A DNA stretch of 64,000 bases from Phoronis australis (lineage: Eukaryota > Phoronida > Phoronidae): positions 667,644-731,643 of the forward strand of contig NMRA01000187.1 in NCBI GenBank assembly GCA_002633005.1, in the 5' to 3' direction. Positions 12,801 through 21,570 of this stretch are shown one piece after another. Under the pieces are notes generated by a model. It saw only the letters and a list, made by a program, of their open reading frames with translations. It did no database searches and was not told where the DNA came from. The stretch's first letter is position 1. Each line of letters begins with the position of its first letter. A program made the translations under genes and the position numbers.

Positions 12801-15800
12801 GATGAACACAGTCTTTTTTGGCATGACAACATGCTGGTCAATTATCCACCAGGCTTCAAAGAGTTGCTGAAACTGTCATGCCTTCTGACAGTAATTGGGC
12901 GATTTTGGTGAGTCAAACATTAAACATGACGAGCATTTGATGAGGAATTCAGAATGGTTATTGGTTTATTCAAACACTTTGTAACTAATCTTCTAATTTT
13001 AAAAGCATAGCCTAGTCAGGCTCATTGAAATTAGATCAATTGTCAAACAAAGGAGAGCTGGCCCTCCAGCCATAAATACCACACTTGAGTTAATCAAATG
13101 TGCAGTATACTGCCTACACAAGTCAACCAGCATTAGAACTGGTCATCCGGCGGAACAAGTTGGATCCAAAAGGAGAACGCCGTAATGTCACCAGAGGAGT
13201 CTTCCCTCAGGACCGACCAAGAATGAAAGGGAGTTAACAAGACAGACATTCTGTAATTTGAATTTTGCACAGTTACATTTATTTACCAGTCATTTTAGGT
13301 GCAGCTGTCATGACAACAAAACGGTATTTTGTGTATTCTTGTACTGTAGATGAGAGAGTCGTTTGTGTGAAAGATTTTCAAGGCGTGAACCATCTAAGCA
13401 GGTTAAAGTCAAATTTCGCAATGTAAACACAAATATCACGAATCAGATTGCATGCCTACCAGTTATCCGTGTTATCATTGAATGTTTTCAATTTGACAAC
13501 CACCCCACAATTGAAAACGACAGCATAGCCTGTAGATGGAAACCTTCAAATTGCACAAGGGATGTTGTCCCAAAACTTTAATTATGTGAACAGCACAATT
13601 AAAATACCATACAACAAACAGCAAAGGGACGAAAAGAACAAAGTGGCATTGCTCACCTCTGGGCCGGAATGGAACTGGAGCAAATTCTCAACAGAATTCA
13701 AGTCACCTGAAGCCAAGAACACAACATGTACACAAGATCGTTTGGAGTTTTAAGGCTGTGTAGGGCCCAAGAGATATTACAAAATTAGGCTAATTTTGCA
13801 ATATCATATGCCAGCTATGACACATAGGATTACCACAAAACTTTCAGATAATATGATTTATGCACTATTATTCAAAATACTGCAAAGAATTGTTTTTAAA
13901 AATTTCCAATTTTTCAATGGGGCACTCAAAAACAGGACTTGAATGGTTCTCATAAAAAACTCAAGTTTTATAAAATGAAAACAAAATAATTTAGAAAACT
14001 CTAAAAGCGTTTTTGAAATTTTATCTTGAACAAAATTTGGTCAGACAATGTTATTGATGGCATAGCTTTATCCAAATTTCTTTTTTTACTAAAATTTTCC
14101 TACTAAGACATGGTCACGATACTCAACTGTTGGCAGACTGGTGTAAAGCCAAAATTCAATTTCTGCAATAGACTTTCTATTTTTTTTGAAAATATACATT
14201 TAGTGACATACATAATAACTGAAGTAATATACATTACTCTTGACATGATAATAGACTCCATAAGAGTTGAAAAATCTTGGTGTATCCATGATACATAATA
14301 TTTAAATGCTGACTCAACTTTATTTTATACTAAAATTTTGGATTGCTATAATTATTAAAGTAAAAGTTTAAAATTTTCAAGTTTTTAAAATAATGTTAGC
14401 TGCAGTTAAATAAACTTACTATTTTGACTGTACAAGTACACCAGAAATTTTGTGTTTTTGGAGAAATAGTTGGCCTACACTCTGAACACACATACCGGTA
14501 GAACAAGGACTTCAAAACCTAGTTAATATATTTTTTCCAAATTTAATAAAAGTAACAAATAAATCCAAACCAAAACGATGACATAAAATGTTTTGCATGG
14601 GGACATCAGACTAGTCTAGAGCAACAAGTAGCAACATCCCGAAATACACAGCGCTACTCAGATCCTGTGGTATTTTACCCAGAATGCTGCACATCCTCAG
14701 GGGACTTGTCTCACTGCTGCTATGGTAACACTACTGTATCAAAGATTATTTCACCATCCGTCATTCTAGCACCAACAAATTTTTACTGTGAGTTGCAGCA
14801 TTCTAGGACTCCAAAAAATCGACAAAATAAGTTGAGAGAGCATAATACATTCTTCTTGCCTTGGCCCCACTCAGATCAGAAGTGTTATAGTGGCCTGACC
14901 TTTTGCAAAGAGAGTCAATCATACAAATGAATGTCTTTTTCTACCTCTATAAAAGAGGAGACTTGGATTCTTGGAGTAATAAACCTTTCTCTCTCGTAAA
15001 ATTGGTCTCATAAAATTCCTTACCATGACAGAATTCCATTTCCACTGCCAATAAGTATTTCGTGTCATTTTCGAATTCACAATTTCAGGGTTTGCCAACT
15101 CCAATAAACTCTAAAACATTCTCTCGAGTCGAAAGTTTTTACGTTCCTGTTAGCAGTGCAAACAGAATCCATTACAGAAAGGAGTTTGTTATTAGACCAA
15201 TTTTAAGAGAGTAAGCCAATTTGATTTTTGTGTTTAGTCAGCTAAATGGGGTGAAGTGATCGCTTTAATTATCTTTTGTTTCCTCTCGCCCAACTATGAT
15301 TACTCTGAGAAGGTTAGGCTGGTAGGAAAAATATTTTATTTCTTATTTTGCATTGTCAAGACTCGTGATTGCTTTTCTTAAATATTTTATTTTTGCCATT
15401 AAAAAAAACAAAACTGCACATATTTTATGAAGTCGGGAGCGATGCTAAACAAAGCTTTTATTCACGCCTGACCTTCAAAATTTTGTTGACAAAACTGAAT
15501 GCCCATCTCAGCTGGAATGGAGTCAAAACCACAGGAGCCCAGGATGTAGACACCGGCCCTCTTGGCTTCCTCATGGTAGTTATATTGAATACCTTCCAGG
15601 TACTGCGGGGTAGAAAGTCACAGACTGAACATTTTACGTAAGAAGTAGAAAACAAAAATGCTGCCAGAGTGCAGCAAAATTGTGAACTTAAAACCGTTCA
15701 CGACATCGTGCACAGAAGCAAGTGAATTTTACAAAGAACTTATCTAGAGTTCAACAGTTGGAACTTTGTATAACACCCACACCTAACTCTTAGCAATTAT

Positions 15801-18800
15801 TATACTGCAATCAGTATATTCTAAGCAAAAGCACTCCATATTTAGACAGTGTCCAATGATGATTCATACAATACATCCACAACTTTTAATTGGTAATGTT
15901 TCAATAACTTAAAGTTGCTAAACAGACAAACCCACTTTTCATTACAAAAACAACTTTTGATTTAAGCCACACGTCATAAGAATATGATAATGTTGTCAGA
16001 TTGTTCTTTAGTTAAATTTCAGGTGATTTCTTGGCCTGGAAAGAACTGCTACTGCCTCCAGACCACATTCTACAAGTTTCCTTGTCACCGCAGGTCATTT
16101 TACACCCTGAGCACTAACAAAACTGTCAGTAAGGACCAAGTTGAGACCAGTCATGGTAACTGTAAGTTGTCTAAATCTGTTTAATAGTTAGTTTATAAAT
16201 GCTTCAACAATAAATTACTGAAGACAAACTGGGACTGCAACACTAGTACCATGAACACAAATTTCTGAGAAGTCATAACATCGTATAATACTGAAACAAT
16301 CGTATGTTTAATTTTACCATCATGAAGTTAAAAGAGAACGTGTAAAGTTTGAAAAATTAAATATTCCTAACTACAATCACTGAGCAGATTTCTAACTTAA
16401 GAGCTAATATTTTTAGTATGCCAATTCACTACTTATTTTGCACAGAAATAATTACCAAAATTTTCATGTTTTCACTTTTCAAAGGCTGATTACTTTGTTA
16501 CAAATAGCGAAAAAATCACCAAATATTCTTTTATGGTATCTTCTACGCTTATAATAGAATACATCTTTTAATTTCTATTTTTGAGAAAAAAACAAATTTA
16601 AATAACATTTCACACATTGCCACCTAAATAAAGAATTACTGCACCACCAGGTGGCACTTCTGACAGATATTTCCAAGAAACTGTCTTACTTCTGGCTCAC
16701 CACTGACATCAAGCTGGCTGGCTCCATTTTGTATGCACGCTTTCACCACAGGCTCACCATAGAACCGGTACTGGAAAAGAAAAATAATAGTAATTGCCAC
16801 TTAGCAGAGGCATTATTATGACTGTAATACCTTCCTGAAAATCAAGTCATTTTTTTGACGACAAGTTAGTTATAGCTGCTTAGCTGGGCTGACTCCAAGC
16901 AGACAAGGAAACGCATGCAGCCTTATTAAAGCCACAGACAATAACCACATTGTTTATAAAATGGGCCCCCGGGACTTTGTTTCAAAGGGGTGTTTGACTT
17001 TTCACATTCAATTCTAAAAAATGTCAGTCGAGTTCTTATCCTTTGTTTGTTGTAAAAATTGCCAGGATAATTTCCAGTTGGCTGTAGCACATTGCCACCC
17101 TGAAACTGCTGTGACAAGCAATTTGCTGGTCCTTACGTGAAGAAATAGTTTTGTCTTCCTAAACCGCTTTGAGGTGGTGAAGCAGTAACATCATTTCTAA
17201 AATCTATTGATCTATTTACACTAACCTCCAGCTAGCAACATTATTTGGCACAATGTTTCAGTCAGATCTCCAGCCATCTTCAGGTGTTACAGCATTCCTA
17301 GAAGAACGAGCACAAGCCTTTGGTACACACATGGTGGTCAATGACAGCGGGAGAAATGACTGACCGAAACGGCGTGCCAATGTAAATAGGTCAGAGGCAG
17401 GTGCAAATAGACTTCCAATAGATTTTAAAAATCATGTGACCTAAGCTGTTACTTCCTCTCGATCTAGAAATCGTCATTTCTAATCACAGAAAGGAAGAAG
17501 AAACTAATTATATAACCAGTAATTGGTCCACAAAAGGTGCGGGTTTATGGTCCTGTCTAAGCATTTACACATCACGTAACGCTTTTGTCCCATCCTTACA
17601 CTGTGTTTCAGGAGTATAGCTCTTACTGCTTGAAAACAATTTGCTGCACAAACAATCAACTTACTGGTCCTACACAGTTCAACACAACACGGCTTCTTTG
17701 GCACATTTCGTTTAAGCTTTCCTCATCTTTGCAGTCAGCTATCATAACTGTTATACCAGATAAGTCTTCACCTAAAGTTAAAGTTTAAACCACTATTTAT
17801 TATTAACAAAGAAACACCTCCAAAATATATTCTGAGGAGGCAGTGTGGCCTAGCGTGATATCACTGCCCGGTTTCTTTACTCGAGGTGATGGTTTCGAGT
17901 CCCACTAGGCTGCACTGCTAGACTTAGCTCTCAGAGTCACGTTTCTAGCTCCTCTGCTTGGTTTTAACCATATATTGATAAAACATAAAAATAGTTCCAG
18001 GTGATCAGTGCAATGGGCCCACATGCGTGGCCTGCGCACGTCTGGTGCAACGTGCACCAAATCGTCTGCAATTATTTTTTTTAAAGTAAAATCTCATACT
18101 CTGCTAGTTTGAAAACTATCGCAGCTCGGCGGATGATAAGGGGTGACATAGATAGATGATTACATTCCTTTTTGATGAGGTGTGCAGCTGGAAAAACATT
18201 AAGATACCCGTCCGTTTAGAGAGTGAACTCGGAAATCTATCGACTAATTGAAGGGATTGGAATTTAAAGCTTCCACGAAATATCATTTTTTGTAGGGACT
18301 AATTCCTTAAACCTATTCCTTAAATTTTCATCAAAGGAATTCTTGGACAGCTGATCAAATGTTTAACTCATACAGCCAGTACAAGAAGAGATGTTACAGT
18401 GGTGTCATAAATGAGTTCATCTTTTCGAACCAAATTTTTAAAATGGTTTTAAAACCAATATGATATATATCAAACGGCACCAAAAAGCAATTAACCTCAC
18501 AAGTTGACCAGCTGTCAAATTAGAACACCCGCTAACACAGTGATTTATTAATTTGTTGATCTCGAGTTACACGTATTCATTGGTCGATGCATAGAATCGG
18601 CACCGACCAATCACATCATGCAGTAGACATCCTCCACGATTGTTTTAATGATGTGGAAAGTCGGCTTGTTTTGCGGTGGATTGGTTTAATAAAGAATGAG
18701 GAGGAGTTGCACTTGTGGTGTATGGTTGTGACAGCTCAGTATTTCACAATTACACAGTGTTTTTTTCCACAAAAGATCAGAGAAGCACGGACATGGCACC

Positions 18801-19575
18801 ATTTTTTCCAAGAGTTGCTTGAAATGATGGCACGTAGTCCTCAGGCACTGCATGGTCAGATAGCGGCCCCTGATTTAGAGAATCAGGCAATCACTGAATA
18901 ACGGGCCCATTGTTTAGTGGATGAACTGGTTCTCTAAATCAGGGACCGCTATATCCATGCAACCACTTGTGCCCGTAGACGTTCTGGCGTTAGTAATCTA
19001 TATGTCAACTCTTGTCTGCGGAGCTAAGAATTTCGCTGTTCTTCTGTTTTCTCATTTTGGGGATATATTTAATTTATGGTTGTGACATGCAGCGCTACAT
19101 AAAGAAAGGCTTAATGATGCTGCAATGTATAACCACTTATTAATAATGTCAACAAGGTAATGACCTAAAATATGAACAAATAAATAACTCGATCTTTTTA
19201 AGATAGATTTGTTGAAAGAAAATGGTCATCCTATATGGAGTTTCAAACTCTGACAAAGTGAACATTTTTTTAGTAATTTTGTCAGAAAATGTCCTTGCAG
19301 TATGAATAAATCCAGGGCAACTGTGAAGGAGTCAAGCCGAGAGATTGGGTGAACAATCAACATAGCCGTCAGGGGGAGCTGTAACAAGGAACTTGGGACG
19401 AACCAGTCAGATCGGACACTTCGTCAAGTGCTTTTCTAAGTTTCTTTTCACTCCTTCCTGCAACTGCAAAAGTCACTTTCTCCTTCTTATAAATTCGAAC
19501 CATTTCTTCTAACGTATACTGTCCTGTGAAGCCACTTGCTCCGTAAATTACAAAATCAAAGCGATCGCCAGACAT
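3785..19575 (-). CDS. SCCPDH: SCCPDH: saccharopine dehydrogenase-like oxidoreductase, complete 12-exon gene
   Basis: Twelve exons (joined 1,263 nt including stop) give a 420-residue protein, close to the ~429 residues of the human orthologue. All internal junctions have GT/AG and matching phase. Residues 1-30 hold the Rossmann nucleotide-binding motif GASGFTG (12-18). Family landmarks follow in order: VVLNCVGP at the end of exon 2, YRFYGEP opening exon 3, GFDSIPAEMG in exon 4, a hydrophobic segment at about 270-293 in exon 8 that is a likely membrane or lipid-droplet anchor, and GGVYTPGAAF in the last exon. The family resembles lysine-pathway saccharopine dehydrogenase, but SCCPDH itself has no firmly assigned reaction in animals and is often found on lipid droplets or membranes. 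A 21-bp minisatellite lies just before the last exon. The first-exon donor (GTTCGT) is weak. The start was placed at MSGDRFDF, which aligns with the family N-terminus; an in-frame ATG lies 24 codons upstream. Confidence 0.95.
3913..4131. repeat. 21-bp minisatellite, about 10 units, next to SCCPDH last exon
   Basis: Plus-strand unit ATGTCAAGACAGACGGACCTC (21 bp; shown in full as the repeat unit in two parts: ATGTCAAGACAG + ACGGACCTC). Units are nearly identical, with point changes in the first and in one near 4,089. The array begins about 35 nt upstream of the acceptor of SCCPDH exon 12 and is open in the same reading frame as that exon on the minus strand, encoding SVCLDMR repeats. Confidence 0.97.
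4518..4599 (-). CDS. SCCPDH: SCCPDH exon 11
   Basis: Found by matching the family word GYVATPI. After acceptor TATTGCAG it reads MGYITTPICMIQAGLIVL and ends QLPS plus AA before donor GTGAGT. Phases fit exon 10 (ends with G, making Glu) and exon 12 (G completes Lys). Confidence 0.92.
7900..8020 (-). CDS. SCCPDH: SCCPDH exon 10
   Basis: Acceptor AATTTCAG; reads VEGSSFSMLLLGKGY through EIKALISGPG; donor GTGAGT. Corresponds to the family segment ASFTLTFFGQGY to GPE. Confidence 0.95.
8187..8243 (-). CDS. SCCPDH: SCCPDH exon 9 (57 nt)
   Basis: Small phase-0 exon of 19 codons, YPELFTCGMIKTGGPSRKQ, between acceptor TTTTCAG and donor GTAAGA. It aligns with the family segment FSFGYFSKQGPTQKQ. Confidence 0.93.
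9441..9560 (-). CDS. SCCPDH: SCCPDH exon 8, hydrophobic segment
   Basis: Reads VQFGPYIALPGLAFLVGF, then FFGILFFILAQ and GRKLLEK. It holds the long hydrophobic stretch typical of SCCPDH. Acceptor GTTTCAG, donor GTAGGT, phase 0 at both ends. Confidence 0.95.
9859..9976 (-). CDS. SCCPDH: SCCPDH exon 7
   Basis: Reads PYVSLSPEVNKYIVGNDF and VVYRSQRFMHDVKKRRP; acceptor TTTGTAG, donor GTAAGC. The first base completes the Arg codon from exon 6. Confidence 0.94.
10450..10675. repeat. Dispersed repeat copy, diverged (partner near 40,560-40,778)
   Basis: A ~220-bp stretch ending GCTAAATTTGGACAATTTTG and TAGGGT resembles 40,560-40,778, which ends GCCAAATTTGGACATTTTT and CTAGGGT. Spacing and order of shared words (TTCATGAAAAT, TCCTATTT) are kept. 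Probably two old copies of one interspersed element. Confidence 0.55.
10855..10985 (-). CDS. SCCPDH: SCCPDH exon 6
   Basis: Reads GMAVNTGTYVSAIHGIASA through AYKHKLSK plus two bases; aligns with family GLSIHDGTWKSAIYG. Acceptor CATACAG, donor GTTAGA. Confidence 0.95.
11118..11245. repeat. Two-copy 63-bp tandem duplication in SCCPDH intron 5
   Basis: GTGGGATTTACAATAGACAA starts at 11,131 and again at 11,194, with flanking sequence also repeated and few differences. Confidence 0.85.
13657..13706 (-). CDS. SCCPDH: SCCPDH exon 5 (50 nt)
   Basis: Short exon, GDLNSVENLLQFHSGPE, between acceptor CTTCAG and donor GTGAGC. Matches family GTLTAVESFLTIHSGPE; the opening Gly codon is split with exon 4. 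Confidence 0.93.
15205..15272. repeat. Short dispersed repeat copy (partner near 39,738-39,800)
   Basis: TAAGCCAATTTGATTTTT ... CAGCTAAATGGGG ... CTTTAA is matched at 39,740-39,800 by TAAGCCTAATTCGATTTTC ... CAGCTAAATCGGGG ... CTTTAA. Probably the same interspersed family. Confidence 0.5.
15473..15602 (-). CDS. SCCPDH: SCCPDH exon 4
   Basis: Reads YLEGIQYNYHEEAKRAGVYI then LGSCGFDSIPAEMG; acceptor CCCGCAG, donor GTCAGG (weak). Ends one base into a Gly codon. Confidence 0.94.
16690..16770 (-). CDS. SCCPDH: SCCPDH exon 3
   Basis: 27 codons, YRFYGEPVVKACIQNGAS then QLDVSGEPE; acceptor TTTCCAG, donor GTAAGA. Near-identical in pattern to the vertebrate segment. Confidence 0.96.
17665..17771 (-). 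CDS. SCCPDH: SCCPDH exon 2
   Basis: Reads EDLSGITVMIADC, then EESLNEMCQRSRVVLNCVGP; acceptor ACTTTAG, donor GTAAGT. This is the family segment ending VVLNCVGP. Confidence 0.94.
17834..18085 (+). mobile_element. Probable tRNA-derived SINE
   Basis: A-box-like TGGCCTAGCGTGAT is followed about 50 nt later by the B-box-like GGTTTCGAGTCC (one extra base against GGTTCGANTCC) and a tRNA-unrelated body ending in T-rich sequence. It does not fold into an intact tRNA. Confidence 0.5.
18851..18959. repeat. Inverted repeat, ~30-bp arms
   Basis: TAGCGGCCCCTGATTTAGAG (18,861-18,880) faces CTCTAAATCAGGGACCGCTA (18,932-18,951) with one mismatch in the core; looser pairing extends out to CATGG/CCATG. The loop is about 47 nt. 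A 104-codon ORF with no recognised family runs into the left arm. Confidence 0.8.
19404..19575 (-). CDS. SCCPDH: SCCPDH exon 1 (coding part)
   Basis: Starts MSGDRFDFVIYGASGFTGQ, the NAD(P)-binding motif, and ends LDEVSDLT plus one base at donor GTTCGT. The donor is not strong, but phase and alignment fit. An in-frame ATG at 19,647 would add 24 basic residues. Confidence 0.92.
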
Positions 19576-19887
19576 CTCGTCTTTCAGCACTCGGCACAAC
19601 CGACAACGTAAAGAGGGCGCTCTTGATCTTGGTGAGCGTGACGTCATTCCAGGTAACTAAAATGGCGATTTGTTGAGGAAGGAACGTAATTTTTGTGGTG
19701 AAAATGACGCCTGGCTAACGAGGGATACCCTTACCTGTAAATAGTTGAAGGTAACTTTCTTTAAGGTGCAAATTGACTCATCAATCCGGTTTTTAAGTCG
19801 CTGTAAAGTACTAACCTATTCCCAAGTTACGAGAGACGTGACTAGGCTGGTGACTAATTGGAAGATCAAGATGGAAATCGAGAGAAT

Positions 19888-19907
19888 TTCTTTCGCTAGC
19901 GAAAGAA
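19888..19907. repeat. Perfect 20-bp palindrome
   Basis: TTCTTTCGCTAGCGAAAGAA is its own reverse complement. It lies about 310 bp upstream of the SCCPDH start codon, so it could be a dimeric factor site, but no factor is assigned. Confidence 0.95.
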
Positions 19908-20348
19908 TGTCTTTCCATTCCATGCGCGCACCCAGGAGGGGGGGGGGAGGGACTCGGAGGGCTCGAACGAGCCCCCCATTTGGCGAAGTGGGCAAAGAGG
20001 TCCCCCCTGAGAGACAAAATGTCCGAGGAAATGGGACAAAAGTCCAGTAAATAAGCGCAAACGCGCAATTCACAGTGGTGCCCTCGTTTTTTTTTCTCTT
20101 TTTTTGTTAGTCCGCCCACTCTTTTGTTAGTAAAAGGTCCCTAACGTCAGGAATTCGAGCCCCCCATTTTGTAGGCTGGGTGCGCACATGCATTCAGGGA
20201 ATGAATTTTGTCAGAGAAGTCGACAATTTGTCAGCTTTGCTTCCTTGTTGTCATGAAGTTATAGTGTGTTCTAGGGTGTGTTACGTCACATCCCGGGTGT
20301 TTTCAGAATCCCTGTAGAGCAGCAGTTCAGAGTTAAGGAGTTGCCGCC

Positions 20349-20420
20349 ATGAAGTCCGAGGGTTCAGACGTGCTATTGCTGTGTGTGTGTCTTGGAATAG
20401 TATTAGCTTGCGTGCAGTAA
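20349..20420 (+). CDS. Short ORF with optimal Kozak context; uORF or alternative first exon
   Basis: GCCGCCATGAAG opens a 23-residue reading frame with hydrophobic core VLLLCVCLGIVLAC, shaped like a signal peptide, ending at TAA. It lies on the sushi-gene strand, 1.2 kb upstream of the modelled start. No clean donor in phase 1 was found to splice it onto the phase-1 downstream exons, so it may instead be a uORF in a 5'UTR exon or chance. Confidence 0.35.
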   Translation: MKSEGSDVLLLCVCLGIVLACVQ

Positions 20421-20782
20421 TTAGTAGAGTTCAGACAACATTTTGGCGGCAGCGGTGGGATTCTGCTCCCAGGGAACACAACAGTAGTCATAGTTGTTTT
20501 TTTTGCTTCGACAGTTCTAATCAAAGACACTGTCCCTGAGTACCACCGTCTCTACTGGTCCCTCGCTACCCCCAGTAGAGATAGTGGCCGGAACCATAGG
20601 CCCTCCTGGCATCTGGCTGAATTTTTTTTACAAATTATGCCTCACACTGATTAAACCATTCAAGTCAGGTTGCTATTTAAGTACCTTTTGTGCATAGAGG
20701 GGCGCCACCTTAGTGTTGTAAAAGATGTGCTTCCGGTGAATCATATGAGCCTCTGTTAGCTACTCGCTAACGGGCAATTACC

Positions 20783-20848
20783 TATTAGCTGAATGGTTAG
20801 CATGCTCGCCGGTTTTATGGGGGTTGCTGGTTCAATTCCCGGGTCGGA
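20783..20848 (+). mobile_element. tRNA-like segment, SINE head or tRNA pseudogene
   Basis: TAGCTGAATGGTTAGCATG resembles a D-arm/A box and GGTTCAATTCC is a good B box about 30 nt later. The anticodon stem is poor, so a working tRNA is unlikely. Confidence 0.45.
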
Positions 20849-21570
20849 TAATCTTGGCTATTACTACATTAGGAAGCCATAAGTCTTTAACTCTTGCCAG
20901 ATCAAACAAAAACTCCCGCTTCCGCAACTAATTTTTTTGAGCAGTCCTTCGTTCTGTTACCCAAATCGGCAACTGGACATTTTGGCATTGCTTGCCCCAT
21001 GGTATATGACGTCATAGCCCCGTGGCCTGGAGCTGGTGAGGTAGCAGAAAGATTCTATTTCTTTACGAAATTGTTTTGTATAGATGTACACAAAATTTTG
21101 TTATATTTCAAAGGTTGTTGTCACAAAAAATCTTTAACAGTTTAAAACAAAAAATTGATATGAAGTTGCTCTGTGGACCTTTGAATTGTTGAACGGGAAG
21201 TTTAAAATTGCTCTCCCACCCACAATGCAATGCTATGTTTCCTCTTGACGCAACCCTACCTTAAAAAAATAGAACTAATCAATACACGCATCACATGTTC
21301 TGATTGGAGTTGGCAGTCTTTACTGTGTACCTTATAGTGTGCCGGCCTCACAAGACTGGGTGTGCGCTCCCCAGGTACCAAAGTTTTGAAATTGAACTAT
21401 ATATGCAGGTTGATAATAGGTACACGCTAGTGCTGGCGTAGTAAATGTCCCTCCACTATCTGTCTGGAAAATACTGCCTACACTTTAACATTAATGCTTG
21501 AGAGGTGTCCTTGTGGCTTAGAAATTGGTCTAGATACTACAATTATATTTTACCAAACTATGTGTTCTAG

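Larger units (their letters stand above)
19580..21570. promoter_or_regulatory. Divergent intergenic region between SCCPDH and the sushi gene
   Basis: Both genes start outward from this ~2 kb, so their promoters must lie here. It holds a perfect 20-bp palindrome (19,888-19,907), a 10-G run near 19,940, two copies of CGAGCCCCCCATTT (from about 19,967 and 20,156), a Kozak-perfect short ORF at 20,349, a hairpin at about 20,549-20,582 and a tRNA-like segment at 20,783. No TATA box could be assigned. Confidence 0.5.

Noticed and set aside
13130-13225. GDITAFSFWIQ-like reading as SCCPDH exon 5
   Set aside because: Exon 13,657-13,706 matches GTLTAVESFLTIHSGPE with correct phase and splice sites; this one hits a stop and has no donor.
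17834-17912. Functional tRNA gene
   Set aside because: The B box has an extra base and acceptor and anticodon stems do not pair; a SINE is more likely.
20549-20582. Hairpin TCTCTACTGG/CCAGTAGAGA as a terminator or regulatory RNA
   Set aside because: A short stem in a eukaryotic intergenic region with no supporting context.
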